Of a DNA stretch of 64,000 nucleotides, positions 26,539-35,280 are shown piece after piece. The position numbers were made by a program, and so were the translations under genes. Location of the stretch: the NCBI RefSeq assembly GCF_034531395.1, contig NZ_JARVCO010000010.1, positions 372,001 through 436,000 of the forward strand. The letters are read 5' to 3'. This stretch comes from Pontiella agarivorans. Lineage in GTDB: Bacteria; Verrucomicrobiota; Kiritimatiellia; Kiritimatiellales; Pontiellaceae. The notes below the pieces were generated by a model that was not told the DNA's origin, did no database searches, and saw only the letters and a program-made list of their open reading frames with translations. Numbering within the stretch: position 1 is the stretch's first letter; every line of letters starts with the position of its first letter.

Positions 26539-29500
26539 TTTCCCGGGTATTCATCGAACGCCCGCGGTTGGCGGGTGTGATTTCCATTGTTCTGATGCTG
26601 GCGGGGATTCTTTCGATTTCGTCGCTGCCCATTGCCCAGTATCCGCAGGTGACGCCGCCGCAGATTGTGGTCCGCGCCACTTATCCGGGGGCCAGTGCCG
26701 AAGTGCTGGCCGCCACGGTGGCCGCACCCATTGAGGATGCGGTAAACGGCGTGCAGGACATGATCTATATGTCCTCGTCTTCCGACAATGCGGGCATGTA
26801 CACCCTCACCGTCACCTTTGAAGTCGGGACCGATCAGGATATGGCCCAGGTCAAAGTCCAGAACCGCGTGGCCCAGGCGGAGCCGCTGCTGCCGACGGAA
26901 GTCGTGCAGCAGGGGGTGACCGTCGAGACGGAATCGGCTGACTTTCTCGGTTTCATTGTGGTGCGCTCACCGGACGGCAGCCGCGATGATCTGTTTCTGA
27001 GTGACTATGCCTATAAATTTATTCAGCCGGGACTGGAGCGCATCCGGGGCGTGAGCCGGGCGCAGGTCTGGGGGCCGAAATACAGCATGCGTGTCTGGAT
27101 GGATGCCGACCGGCTGACCGCGCTGGGCATCAGCCCGGACGAAGTGACGGCGGCGATCCGGGGGCAGAATATTCAGGCGTCCATCGGTTCCATCGGCACC
27201 TCGCCCGATGATGGAACCGCGAAAATCTCCTACACGCTGAATACGGAAGGACGGCTGAACGATCCGGCGGACTTTGAAAACATTGTGATCCGTACCGAAA
27301 AAAACGGCGCGGTCGTTTATCTGAAGGATGTAGCCACCGTAGAGAAAGGAGCGGACAGCTATCTGTTTGCCTCCAAATACAACGGGCGCAATGCCGTGGC
27401 GCTCGGCCTGACCCGTACGCCGGGCTCGAACGCACTGGATACCATGTATGATGTGCAGGCCGAGCTGGAACGCCTGCGCAGCACGGCACCGGACGGTCTT
27501 GAAATGATTCTGCCCTACGATGCCACCGAATTTGTCCGGACCAGTATTCGCGAAATTGTGATCACGCTGCTGCTGACCTTCTTCCTTGTGGTGGTGGTCT
27601 GCTATGTCTTCCTGCAGGATTGGCGTGCCACGCTGATTCCGGCCATCACCATTCCGGTTTCGCTGTGTGCCACCTTCCTGGTGCTGGCGGTGCTCGGATA
27701 CAGCATTAATACGCTGACGCTGTTCGGGCTCGTTCTGGCCATCGGGCTGGTGGTGGATGATGCCATTGTGGTGGTGGAACGGGTGCTGGAGCTTATGGAG
27801 AGCGAAGGGCTGGATCATAAAACGGCCACCCTTAAGGCCATGGAGCAGGTAAGCGGGGCGGTGATTGCCACCACGCTGGTACTGCTGTCCATCTTCGTGC
27901 CGATCGGTTTTATGTCGGGCATTACCGGAAAAATTTATCAGCAGTTTGCGGTGGCGATTTCCGCCGCCGTGTTTTTCTCCACCGTCAATGCGCTGACGCT
28001 CAGTCCGGCGCTTTGCGCCGTGATGCTGAATGTAATCAAACCGAAAAAGCACGGGCCGTTGCGCTGGTTCAATACCGGCCTGAGCCGGGCGCGCAACATC
28101 TATGTGTCCGGCAGCCGCAGTCTGGCGCGACGGATGATTATCACCGGATTTATCCTGCTGAGTGTCTTCGGGGTTTCCTACGGACTGTACAGCATGAGTC
28201 CGGCCTCGTTCCTGTCCGACGAAGATGCCGGTATTATCTTCGGTATGGCGCAGCTGCCTGAGGGGGCGACGCGGGCCCGTACGGAAGCGCTGCTCGAAGA
28301 GGTGCTTTCCCCGATTCAGGAAGAAAAGGGGATCAGCTATATTATTCAGGTGACCGGTTTCAGTATGATGGGCGGCTCCGGCGAAAACGTGGCTTTCTTC
28401 ATGTTCGGTCTCGATAACTGGTCCAAACGCATGGAGCCCGAGCTTCATGTACTGGCCCTGCAGGAAAAACTGCAGGCCCGCCTTGCGGTCGTGCCCGGTG
28501 CCCAGCTCAATCTGTTTGTACCGCCGGCCATTATGGGGCTGGGAAACAGCGGGGGACTGGATATCCGGCTGCAGGCCACGCAGGACGACGATCCGCAGAA
28601 ACTGCAGGCGGTGCTCAACAGTTTCCTGATGGAAGTGAATATGGCCCCGGAAATCATGTTCGGTTTCAGTGCCTATTCCGCCAATACGCCGCATATTCAT
28701 CTGAAGGTCGACCGCGTGAAAGCCGCGCTGATGGATGTGGAAGTCAGCGCCGTTTTCAGTGCGCTGCAGACCTATCTCGGCTCCATGTATGTCAACGACG
28801 TCAACTTCGACGGGCAGGTGAACCGCACCATCGTTCAGGCCGACTGGCCGTTTCGTAAAGACGTGGATTCGCTCGACCGCATTCATGTGAAAAGCCGGAC
28901 CGGCGATATGGTGCCGCTCGGCAGCCTCGTCCAGCTCGATACGACACTCGCACCCCGCAACGTTGAGCGATATAACAAATTCACTTCCGCCACCATCAAC
29001 GCATTTGCCATGCCCTTTGTCAGCAGCGGTGCCGCGATGGATGCCGTGGAAAAAATCAGTAAAAAGGTGCTTCCGGCCGGCTATGATTTTGAGTGGTCGA
29101 ATCTCAGTTATCATGAGGCCCGCGCCTCCGGCAGCACCAATGTGCTGCTGCTGATGGCCGTTATTTTTGGCTACCTCTTCCTCGTGGCGCAGTACGAAAG
29201 CTGGACCACGCCGCTGCCCGTGATCCTCTCCACCGTGGTTGCGGTTGCCGGTGCGCTGCTGGGACTGTTTCTGATGAAAATGCCGCTGAGTATCTATGCC
29301 CAGCTCGGCCTCATTCTGCTGATCGGCCTCGCCAGTAAAAATGCCATTCTGATTGTCGAGTTTTCAAAAACCCGTCGCGAAGAGGGCCTCTCCATTCTGG
29401 AGGCGGCGGCCGACGGCGCAGGACAGCGCTACCGCGCTGTGCTGATGACCGCCTTCACCTTCATTCTCGGGGTGCTGCCCATGATGTTTGCCGACGGAGC

Positions 29501-29669
29501 CGGATCGGCCAGCCGCCGGGCCATCGGGGCGACGGTGTTCAGCGGCATGGTGGCGGCGACGGTCTTCGGCATTGTGCTGGTTCCCGCACTCTTTGTGCTC
29601 TTCATGACCCTGCGTGAAAAAACGCATGCATTTTTTCACCGCCGGCAAAAGAGGCGGAAGACCGAATAG
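26535..29669 (+). CDS. RND efflux permease 2 (HAE1 type)
   Basis: A 1044-residue pump of the hydrophobe/amphiphile efflux family (AcrB, MexB). N-terminal [20 protein letters not shown], periplasmic porter and docking regions, and the proton-relay motif [15 protein letters not shown] with both Asp residues. C-terminal helices end in a basic tail. No tolC follows, so it probably uses the channel at 21830-23140 or one elsewhere. Regulated with its fusion protein by the TetR at 24760. Confidence 0.93.
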   Translation: MISRVFIERPRLAGVISIVLMLAGILSISSLPIAQYPQVTPPQIVVRATYPGASAEVLAATVAAPIEDAVNGVQDMIYMSSSSDNAGMYTLTVTFEVGTDQDMAQVKVQNRVAQAEPLLPTEVVQQGVTVETESADFLGFIVVRSPDGSRDDLFLSDYAYKFIQPGLERIRGVSRAQVWGPKYSMRVWMDADRLTALGISPDEVTAAIRGQNIQASIGSIGTSPDDGTAKISYTLNTEGRLNDPADFENIVIRTEKNGAVVYLKDVATVEKGADSYLFASKYNGRNAVALGLTRTPGSNALDTMYDVQAELERLRSTAPDGLEMILPYDATEFVRTSIREIVITLLLTFFLVVVVCYVFLQDWRATLIPAITIPVSLCATFLVLAVLGYSINTLTLFGLVLAIGLVVDDAIVVVERVLELMESEGLDHKTATLKAMEQVSGAVIATTLVLLSIFVPIGFMSGITGKIYQQFAVAISAAVFFSTVNALTLSPALCAVMLNVIKPKKHGPLRWFNTGLSRARNIYVSGSRSLARRMIITGFILLSVFGVSYGLYSMSPASFLSDEDAGIIFGMAQLPEGATRARTEALLEEVLSPIQEEKGISYIIQVTGFSMMGGSGENVAFFMFGLDNWSKRMEPELHVLALQEKLQARLAVVPGAQLNLFVPPAIMGLGNSGGLDIRLQATQDDDPQKLQAVLNSFLMEVNMAPEIMFGFSAYSANTPHIHLKVDRVKAALMDVEVSAVFSALQTYLGSMYVNDVNFDGQVNRTIVQADWPFRKDVDSLDRIHVKSRTGDMVPLGSLVQLDTTLAPRNVERYNKFTSATINAFAMPFVSSGAAMDAVEKISKKVLPAGYDFEWSNLSYHEARASGSTNVLLLMAVIFGYLFLVAQYESWTTPLPVILSTVVAVAGALLGLFLMKMPLSIYAQLGLILLIGLASKNAILIVEFSKTRREEGLSILEAAADGAGQRYRAVLMTAFTFILGVLPMMFADGAGSASRRAIGATVFSGMVAATVFGIVLVPALFVLFMTLREKTHAFFHRRQKRRKTE

Positions 29670-29804
29670 TATTCATCACGGAGCTGCAGAGACTCGGAGG
29701 GGGGATTGCGGATGGAGGGCGAGGCTCTGTCCGAGCCGCTTGCAGGAAACGGGATTAAAAAAACGCCGCGCTTCCGGGGCTCCCGTTAAGCGGGGGATAA
29801 GATA
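29670..29804. other. Intergenic remnant sequence
   Basis: No gene supported. It holds a fragment with CACGGAG/CAGAGACTCGGAGG wording related to the repeat next to it, and GC-rich sequence. A short ORF across it (29614-29805) overlaps the RND end and is not convincing. Confidence 0.4.
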
Positions 29805-29977
29805 ACCCGACTTATACCACGTTTGATTTCTTATCGGTATAAACTTTATCGTGCAGAACCTCCGAAATTTCATTACGGAGGACGCAGAGGAAGGACGCTG
29901 TGTTCTCCGTGTCCTCTAGCGGAGCGGGTGGTAAAAATATACCTGTATGTTTTAGCAAATGGTATTAGGAGCATTAA
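29805..29977 (-). repeat. Dispersed ~165-bp intergenic repeat, copy 2 (inverted)
   Basis: The reverse complement of this stretch matches copies at 16607 and 36007: GCTAAAACATACAGGTATA, ACCACCCGCTCCGCT, GAGGACACGGAGA and GTCCTTCCTCTG in the same order. Ends ATACCA...GGTATA and TATACC...GGTATAA look like imperfect terminal inverted repeats. Confidence 0.65.
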
Positions 29978-30349
29978 ATGAATTCAGAACGTTGTCCATG
30001 TGGAAGCGGCGAGTCGTACGATGCGTGCTGCGGGCGCTTTATTTCCGGCGCTGAAATAGCGCAGACCGCCGAGCAACTGATGCGCTCGCGCTATTCCGCC
30101 TACGTGAAAAAAGACGTCGACTATCTCGTCCGTACCACGCTGCCGAAATCGCGCACGCCGGATTTGGCGCAGAATATTACCGAATGGATGAATGCGGCGG
30201 AATGGATCCGCCTGCTGATCATCCGCGCCGAAGAAACCACCGTCGATTTTGTGGCGCAGTACCGGCTGAACGGATCCGAGCAGCAGCACCGCGAACACTC
30301 CGTCTTTAAACAGAAAAACGGCGAATGGTTCTACGTCGGCGAAGCCTGA
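29978..30349 (+). CDS. YchJ-family SEC-C motif protein
   Basis: A 123-residue protein with an N-terminal SEC-C zinc motif (CPCGSGESYDACCG) followed by the YchJ-type domain with MRSRYSAYVKKDVDYLVRT, a cystatin-like fold. The metal-binding motif resembles the tail of SecA. The function of YchJ proteins is not established. A start after the short spacer TTAGGAGC is well placed. The gene lies alone between repeats. Confidence 0.88.
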   Translation: MNSERCPCGSGESYDACCGRFISGAEIAQTAEQLMRSRYSAYVKKDVDYLVRTTLPKSRTPDLAQNITEWMNAAEWIRLLIIRAEETTVDFVAQYRLNGSEQQHREHSVFKQKNGEWFYVGEA

Positions 30350-30854
30350 CCCCGCCGCCGTACCGCAGGCATCTTTCCGGCCAGGCACGCTGAGTTGAAG
30401 CGGGCCGGAAAAAGAGTCGGTCCGGATTGGCACGACGTTAAGAATATTCGAATGGGCTTTCCCTCCGGGAGTGCAGACGAGCCGTCTGCGGTACAGGTTT
30501 GTATCGCAGGCCGCCGGCCTGCCAGGCACGCTGAGTTGAAGCAGACCGGAAAAAGAGTGAGTCCACTTCTCCCACCGTCTCCGGTTTTTACAGAACCTGT
30601 TTTGATAAGGAGCCGACCCTGCCGTGAGCCCGAACCCAACTGGAATCCGTCTTTATGGCGGACAACCGATCTGTTCTTGAATGGGTGATGTGCAGGGAAA
30701 AACCGCATGAAATTCTGGGACGTCATGGATCGTAGTAATCCGTGACAGCCGCCGTCCCCGAGCTTCGGGGAGATCCGGCCGCCTGAGCCCGCACGGTTGT
30801 TTGAGGGAGCCTTGCTCCACTCGTTCATACGGAAATAAAAACGGCACAAGTTGA
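30350..30854. other. Gene-free repeat-rich stretch
   Basis: No gene supported. A 35-40 base direct repeat (GCCAGGCACGCTGAGTTGAA then GC-rich, then CCGGAAAAAGAGT) occurs at about 30378-30418 and 30527-30564. A perfect hairpin GCAGGCCG/CGGCCTGC lies at about 30508-30525. Short ORFs here encode repeat-derived sequence only. Confidence 0.5.
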
Positions 30855-30952
30855 GACCAGGTTGGAATGTTCAATCGGTAGTGGTAGTTGGCAAAACACG
30901 AAGATTGGGACAGGGAACTTTTTGTCTTTACTCAGAGGGACTTAATGGTGGG
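30855..30952 (-). repeat. ~98-bp repeat A downstream of lipoprotein gene
   Basis: Similar to 34353-34452: both end TTTTTTGTCTTTACT...GGGACTTAATGGTGG-like wording and share AAAACRCRAAGATTGG. Each follows the stop of a minus-strand gene (the lipoprotein here, the HNH gene at the other), so it may be a divergent cassette end. Confidence 0.55.
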
Positions 30953-30976
30953 TGGCAAATTTTATGATACTGTCGA

Positions 30977-31585
30977 TTATTGCTCCGCTGATTCAAAATA
31001 GTTGATTGCATCTTTCAGTCCACTGATTGTCAGGAAACATAATTTTTTAACTTCATTGGTTTCGTTTCCGCTAAATTGGAGGAAACCTTCTTCATAACCC
31101 GTAAATATAACATATTGTTTGAATTTTTGACCATTTAGATAAGAAACGTCAGACCATCTATTGATGACAAACGTTGCTTGATCAATGGGAAAGGGAACTC
31201 TTGGTTGCATATCCCTTTTATCCCCTGCGTACCCAACGGAGCCATAGGGCCATTCTGATTTCACATGAACACCGACAACATTCATGCCACGACTCGCCTG
31301 AATTATTTCCCATGATACACCCTTGTAAGATGCAGTTGAAAAAACTTCATTTGTAAACGAGGAAACAGGGGTTCCTTCTTCGAAAACCTCATAGAAAAAA
31401 TTATAGATATTGCGACCTTCCCACTTTGCAAAAGTAAAATCAGCCAACTCAGGTTTCGGCTCTGCTATTTTCGTTGCTTTCTCTGTTTTGGGTTCTGATG
31501 TCTTTTCCGTTGATGTAATCGAAGTCGTTTTACAACCTGCGAGTGATAAACCTATGAAGGTCGAAATTAATATTTTTTTCATCAT
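30977..31585 (-). CDS. Putative lipoprotein, function unknown
   Basis: A 202-residue protein from ATG 31585 with AGGAAA before it. A signal peptide with lipobox LSLAGC marks it as a lipoprotein; a Thr/Ser/Lys/Glu-rich linker follows, then a compact domain with many aromatic residues (KWEGRNIYNFFYEVFEEG and FPIDQATFVINRWSDVSY). No family recognised. Base composition is more AT-rich than the flanking core genes, which suggests acquisition. It lies between repeat A and an attC-like element, consistent with a mobile cassette. Confidence 0.7.
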   Translation of the reverse strand: MMKKILISTFIGLSLAGCKTTSITSTEKTSEPKTEKATKIAEPKPELADFTFAKWEGRNIYNFFYEVFEEGTPVSSFTNEVFSTASYKGVSWEIIQASRGMNVVGVHVKSEWPYGSVGYAGDKRDMQPRVPFPIDQATFVINRWSDVSYLNGQKFKQYVIFTGYEEGFLQFSGNETNEVKKLCFLTISGLKDAINYFESAEQ

Positions 31586-31604
31586 TTGGTTTCCTTTCTC
31601 TTCT

Positions 31605-31690
31605 GCCAACGTTTGGGATGACTTTCGGTGCGCATAACGTATAGACCGAATCGACCGGCGTTGCCCCAGTAGGCTCAATGGTCTGATTGG
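31605..31690 (-). repeat. attC-like element 2
   Basis: On the minus strand it starts right after the parE-like stop: CCAATCAGACCATTGAGCCT, then ACTGGGGCAACGCC, ending with GTTATGCGCACC and AACGTTGG. Its GAGCCTAxxGxGGC-ACGCC core matches the element at 35195-35280. The outer CCAA/TTGG can pair, giving a folded cassette-site shape. Confidence 0.5.
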
Positions 31691-31694
31691 AAAA

Positions 31695-32009
31695 TTATTT
31701 ATCTTTGTTTCGTCTATCTAACAGAAATGGCTGAAGCAATCTCTCTGTACGCATGACCTGTAGAATGTATGCAATATCATCTTCGACCCGATAAAAAATT
31801 CTACATGGGGGAATTACGATTTCACGGTATGGAGTGCGGGGTAGTTCCTTGGGGCGTTTCCCTGAGTTTGGGTAGATAGTTAGCCGCTCAACTCTGTCGA
31901 AAATCTTTTGGACATAATTTGATGCTGCCGTAGGATTATCTAGGGCGATGTATTCTGCAACTTCATCTAAATCTAAGAGGGCAGGTTCTGTCCAAATTAG
32001 ATCAGCCAT
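31695..32009 (-). CDS. ParE/RelE-type toxin
   Basis: A 104-residue toxin of the RelE/ParE superfamily, with ALLDLDEVAEYIALDNPTAA, then RPKELPRTPYREIVIPPCRI and a C-terminal IAYILQVMRTERLL, all typical. It would poison gyrase (ParE) or mRNA (RelE). The start overlaps the antitoxin end by 13 bases, so the pair is co-translated antitoxin first. AT-rich relative to the core genes. Confidence 0.88.
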   Translation of the reverse strand: MADLIWTEPALLDLDEVAEYIALDNPTAASNYVQKIFDRVERLTIYPNSGKRPKELPRTPYREIVIPPCRIFYRVEDDIAYILQVMRTERLLQPFLLDRRNKDK

Positions 32010-32254
32010 TTTTTCATCTTCTTTTTGGCTTCATCCTGTGTGTAGGTTCTGCCTTCAAGAATGGCTCGTTCCCCCCTGGCGATCCCTTCAAGGATTTTCA
32101 TCCGATCCTGCATGAACTCATAGGAGTCAACATCAACAAGGTATGCTGATGGTTTTCCGTGTTCAGTAATCAAAACGGGTTCGCCGGAACTATGGAGATC
32201 GGACAGGATCTGTGTCGCTTGTCTTTTTAATGTGGTCACTAATTCTGTTTTCAT
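31997..32254 (-). CDS. Phd/YefM-type antitoxin
   Basis: An 85-residue antitoxin. The N-terminal KRQATQILSDLHSSGEPVLI, TEHGKPSAYLVDVDSYE is the Phd/YefM DNA-binding fold; the C-terminal basic helix would wrap the toxin. Two TGATACT direct repeats just upstream (32263 and 32274) are likely autoregulation sites. It forms a pair with the toxin at 31695. Confidence 0.88.
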   Translation of the reverse strand: MKTELVTTLKRQATQILSDLHSSGEPVLITEHGKPSAYLVDVDSYEFMQDRMKILEGIARGERAILEGRTYTQDEAKKKMKKWLI

Positions 32255-32262
32255 AGTCGAAA

Positions 32263-32280
32263 TGATACTTTAGTGATACT
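32263..32280. promoter_or_regulatory. Direct-repeat operator of the Phd/ParE pair
   Basis: TGATACT occurs twice with an 11-base period, ending 8 bases before the antitoxin start; fits autoregulation by the antitoxin. Confidence 0.4.
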
Positions 32281-32342
32281 CTGTGCTCAATGATTATGTT
32301 TAGGTTTCCAAACGTAATCGGATTGGCTTTTCATGATATGAA

Positions 32343-32716
32343 GCCGGCGGCGCTGTATGGAAAAGTGTCTGCGATCTGAACCGAACAGTGGAGGCTGTCC
32401 GGAAAATCCTCAAGAGGTACGAGCTGAAAAAGGAAGAGGTTATTATCTGCTATGAGGCCGGGCCGACTGGATTTGTGCTGGCGCGCCGGCTGATTAAACT
32501 CGGCTTTGAATGCGTGGTTATTGCTCCTTCATTGATTCCCTCAAAGTCCGGAGACAAAAAGAAAACCGACCGGCGCGATGCGCGGAAGCTGGCGGATTTT
32601 CTGCGGTCCGGACACCTGACCCCGGTGCATATTCCCGATCTCGACGACGAGGTGATCCGCGATGTTTGCCGGGGCCGTACCGGTGCCGCGCAGGGTCTTG
32701 CGCGCACGAGAAAATT
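32343..32716 (+). pseudogene. IS110-family transposase remnant
   Basis: About 120 codons match the N-terminal DEDD part of IS110-type transposases: YEAGPTGFVLARRLIKLGFE, the basic KKKTDRRDARKLADFLRSG and LTPVHIPDLDDEVIRDVCR. The start and the whole C-terminal Transposase_20 part are absent, and the frame ends in unrelated sequence. No intact element ends are seen. It opposes the strand of the cassette genes and marks an old insertion. Confidence 0.8.
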
Positions 32717-32798
32717 ATGAACCACGGAATACACGAAATACACGGAAAGGAAAGACAGGCGGTTCATGGGTAGGGCTGGTTCGCCGAAGCTTTCGACC
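32717..32798. other. Short repeat-like debris
   Basis: Contains ACCACGGAATACACGAAATA-type wording, loosely related to the CACGGAG motif found in the ~165-bp repeats. No gene. Confidence 0.35.
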
Positions 32799-32956
32799 CT
32801 CCAGTCATTGGAACTTTCCAACCTCTGGAAAATGTAGGCCACGTCCCCGACGTGGCGGGCGGCAGAGCGGACGCACCACTCCGGAGGCCATTCAGTACCG
32901 CACCCTCGATCGCCTGCTTTGGGGCTGATAACGAAATAATAGGACTGACACCTGCC
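32799..32956. repeat. 158-bp duplication, copy 1
   Basis: Nearly identical to 34111-34268, with two visible differences. It contains a TTCCAACCTCTGGAA-type palindrome and the hairpin GCCACGTC-CCC-GACGTGGC, and ends at GGACTGACACCTGCC. Placed 3' of the IS110 remnant. Confidence 0.85.
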
Positions 32957-33055
32957 CACGGATCGCTTCAAGCGCAACCCGGGCCTTAAATTCGGCACTA
33001 TGTTTTCGTCTCTGTTTTTTCATAACTCCTTTACCTTCTCATTTGAGGAGTCATG

Positions 33056-33185
33056 CGCCCAAACCTAACTTATCCCGTGGTCCTAAATCTTAAGTCCGTC
33101 TCTGGTGGAAAGTGGTGTGGATGTATACGCATAAACATTAAAAACTGCAGACGGTTTCAGCGTAGGCTCCAACCACTCGTTCGCC
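33056..33185 (-). repeat. attC-like element 3 (possibly rearranged)
   Basis: On the minus strand, GGCGAACGAGTGG-TTGGAGCC-TACG follows the higA stop by a few bases, matching the 5' part of the element at 35195-35280 (GCGAACCAGTGGGTGGAGCC-TATGG). The far end has GTTAGGT, which fits a GTTRRRY core, but does not pair with the near end. Confidence 0.42.
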
Positions 33186-33191
33186 GATTTT

Positions 33192-33488
33192 TTATGCAAC
33201 AGCGAGTTGGTGAACTTCTTTATGGATTTTGTCGGAAATGGTATCTTCTGCAACATCAAGATCGTAATCCATCTGGAGACCCAGCCAGAAAGATGCTGAA
33301 TTCCCAAAATAGACCGAAAGACGCAAGGCTGTATCAGCTGTTACGCTTCTTTTCCCGTGGACAATTTCATTCACTCGGCGTGGAGAAACTCCCAGATCAC
33401 GACCTAATTTATTTTGACTGATTCCCATAGGTTTAAGGAATTCTTCGTTCAGGATTTCTCCCGGATGTACTGGAGCAATTTTTTTCAT
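33192..33488 (-). CDS. higA: HigA-type antitoxin
   Basis: A 98-residue antitoxin of the HigA/VapI group: IAPVHPGEILNEEFLKPMGI, then an HTH (QNKLGRDLGVSPRRVNEIVH) and LRLSVYFGNSASFWLGLQ. It would neutralise HigB and repress the operon. The gene starts 9 bases after higB, in the toxin-first order typical of this type. Confidence 0.92.
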   Translation of the reverse strand: MKKIAPVHPGEILNEEFLKPMGISQNKLGRDLGVSPRRVNEIVHGKRSVTADTALRLSVYFGNSASFWLGLQMDYDLDVAEDTISDKIHKEVHQLAVA

Positions 33489-33497
33489 TTTATAACC

Positions 33498-33779
33498 TCA
33501 ATGATAGTCAACAATTTCAACATTGAACGCATTACCGTTTTTCCATTGGAAACAGATTCGCCACTGTTGATTAATTCTGATGCTGTGTTGTCCTTTTCTG
33601 TTTCCAGACAATGCCTCCAACTTATTTGCTGGAGGTATTCGCAAATCATCAAGATTTGAGCTTCGATTCAGCATTCTTAATTTTCTAAACGCGATTTGCT
33701 GAATATTCGTGGGCAACCTCTTTGAGTATTGCCTGAAATACACTTTTTCCGTTTCTTTGCATTTGAACGATTCAATCAT
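33498..33779 (-). CDS. higB: HigB-type toxin
   Basis: A 93-residue RelE-superfamily toxin that cleaves mRNA on the ribosome. It has the family sequence RKLRMLNRSSNLDDLRIPPA, then NKLEALSGNRKGQHSIRINQ and QWRICFQW. A perfect palindrome at 33790-33812 overlaps the likely promoter. Confidence 0.92.
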   Translation of the reverse strand: MIESFKCKETEKVYFRQYSKRLPTNIQQIAFRKLRMLNRSSNLDDLRIPPANKLEALSGNRKGQHSIRINQQWRICFQWKNGNAFNVEIVDYH

Positions 33780-33789
33780 TGGAAACTAA

Positions 33790-33812
33790 ACTATAACGCA
33801 TGGCGTTATAGT
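33790..33812. promoter_or_regulatory. HigBA operator palindrome
   Basis: ACTATAACGC-ATG-GCGTTATAGT: perfect 10-base arms around three bases, 11 bases before the higB start, with TATAGT/TATAAC as -10-like words inside. Fits binding of HigA. Confidence 0.65.
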
Positions 33813-34110
33813 GCAAGGTTGTTTTCATGCCCAGGCTGTGGATGCCTGCCCTGCTTTGTACCGCAGGCTTCCAGCCTGGAGCCCGCCCAGCGCCATTTCT
33901 ATATCCTCTTCAAAAAACTGTTGAATGGACCGGAGTGCGTTGGCCTTCTTTTCTTTCGATAAGGTGATCTTCATGTTTCTTCCGTTACGGCACGAGTTTC
34001 AGCCGCTGATCGGGCATTAATTTTATCCCTGGCTTTCCTGGACAAATGGGCAGACGAGAATCAGAGAAGGGAAACGCCATGACGAAAAAAGCGTTTTGAC
34101 CCTTTGCATT
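33813..34110. other. Gene-free stretch
   Basis: Contains TACCGCAGGCTTCCAGCCTG-type inverted wording (about 33861-33880) seen also near 30360 and 30505, and no supported ORF. Confidence 0.4.
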
Positions 34111-34268
34111 CTCCAGTCATTGGAACTTTCCAAGCTCTGGAAAATGTAGGCCACGTCCCCGACGTGGCGGGCGGCAGAGCGGACGCACCACTCCGGAGGC
34201 CATTCAGTACCGCACCCTCGATCGCCAGCTTTGGGGCTGATAACGAAATAATAGGACTGACACCTGCC
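34111..34268. repeat. 158-bp duplication, copy 2
   Basis: Second copy of 32799-32956, with TTCCAAGCTCTGGAA at 34128-34142. It runs directly into a cluster of ACACCTGCC repeats. Confidence 0.85.
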
Positions 34269-34320
34269 GACTGACACCTGCCCGACACCTGCCCGGACAC
34301 CTGCCCCTGACACCTGCCCA
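34258..34320. repeat. ACACCTGCC short-repeat cluster
   Basis: The word ACACCTGCC recurs five times in about 60 bases with short variable spacers (CGACTG, CG, CGG, CCTG). It looks like slippage at the end of the duplicated unit. Confidence 0.7.
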
Positions 34321-34352
34321 CTCGTGCCTGAATTATAAAACGGCCTGCGTTC

Positions 34353-34452
34353 AGACTGGGTTGGTTTAGTTCGATCTATAGCGAAAGTTGGGAAAACGCA
34401 AAGATTGGATTGGGGGATTTTTTGTCTTTACTTAAAAGGGCTTAATGGTGGT
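34353..34452 (-). repeat. ~98-bp repeat B downstream of HNH gene
   Basis: Partner of 30855-30952; lies directly after the HNH gene stop on the minus strand. Confidence 0.55.
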
Positions 34453-34464
34453 TCGATCATGTTT

Positions 34465-35181
34465 TTAATTCCATTCGTGAATGATAGTTTTCATTTCAGC
34501 TTTGGTATACGGGGGTGTTTTCTTGTGCAACATACGATGGCAATTTGCGCAAACAATGCATAAATCTTTAAGTCGAGTTTTGGTTGTTTTTTCAAGGTCT
34601 GACAGAGGTTTCGTGTGATGGCATTCTGCAAATCCATAACCAATGTCGCCATATTGGGCGTAAAAATCAAAACCACATATTTCACATTCCAGCTTGCCTG
34701 ATTTCTCCAGAACCTGCTTTTTCTTTTTTTGTGTAATTATGGATTTACGCTCTCGAATTCGATGCTTGCGCATCAATTTTTTTCCCTCTGAGACGGTAAA
34801 TTCTTCGGATACCTCGTTGAATTCTTCAGTGCTTTTTTTTTGGGTTTTAGCTCTGATTGCAGATGCTTCTTTCCGAAGTTGTTTTTTGGAGTCAAAAAAC
34901 TCATCCCAAATTTCTTTGTCCAATTTAGATCCTGCTGGTAGACCTTCGCCAGCGTAGTCTGGGTCAAATGGCAGGAAGTTATTCATCTTCATGCTGACAC
35001 TTCCGGGACTCCTAAACCCATCAACTCTTACTTCCGGTGCATGAATTGATAAGGTTTGGAGTTCTTTGCTTAAAGCAATGATATCGGGATGGTTTTTATT
35101 AATTTTGGATTTCTCAACTTTAAAATACAGATCGAGTGCCAGAATTACTTCATCTCGTTTCCATTTTGGATTGCGTGCCAT
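34465..35181 (-). CDS. HNH endonuclease-like protein
   Basis: A 238-residue protein. The C-terminal half is an HNH nuclease: CEICG, FAECHHTKPLS, then DLCIVCANCHRMLH, giving two CxxC zinc pairs and the catalytic His. The N-terminal 110 residues resemble the DNA-recognition part of McrA-like or restriction HNH proteins (WKRDEVILALDLYF; VDGFRSPGSVSMKMNNF). It may be a restriction or modification-dependent nuclease. It is strongly AT-rich relative to core genes and bounded by repeat B and an attC-like element. Confidence 0.85.
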   Translation of the reverse strand: MARNPKWKRDEVILALDLYFKVEKSKINKNHPDIIALSKELQTLSIHAPEVRVDGFRSPGSVSMKMNNFLPFDPDYAGEGLPAGSKLDKEIWDEFFDSKKQLRKEASAIRAKTQKKSTEEFNEVSEEFTVSEGKKLMRKHRIRERKSIITQKKKKQVLEKSGKLECEICGFDFYAQYGDIGYGFAECHHTKPLSDLEKTTKTRLKDLCIVCANCHRMLHKKTPPYTKAEMKTIIHEWN

Positions 35182-35194
35182 ATTTTCTTTCAGT

Positions 35195-35280
35195 CGAACG
35201 TTATGGGTGAGCCGCCGGTGCTCACAAACTTCACTTAATCAACAGGCGTCGGCCACCATAGGCTCCACCCACTGGTTCGC
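35195..35280 (-). repeat. attC-like element 1
   Basis: It begins at the stop of the next gene (35281). On the minus strand the outer GCGAAC pairs with GTTCG, then TGGGTG-GAGCC pairs with GGCTCACCCA, with unpaired bases between, around about 45 central bases. This bulged, imperfect fold with AACGTTCG at its 3' end is the shape of an integron attC site. Confidence 0.6.

Noticed and set aside
26967-29114. 715-codon open frame on the minus strand opposite RND permease 2
   Set aside because: It mirrors the codon pattern of the real permease gene, is very rich in His, Gln and Arg, and has no ribosome site or known domain.
30350-30854. Short ORFs with repeated CLAGRRPAI-like words
   Set aside because: They derive from the direct repeats and GC-rich hairpins, with no ribosome sites or conserved domain.
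34258-34320. CRISPR-like short repeats
   Set aside because: The repeat unit is only nine bases with spacers of a few bases; it is a local tandem cluster.
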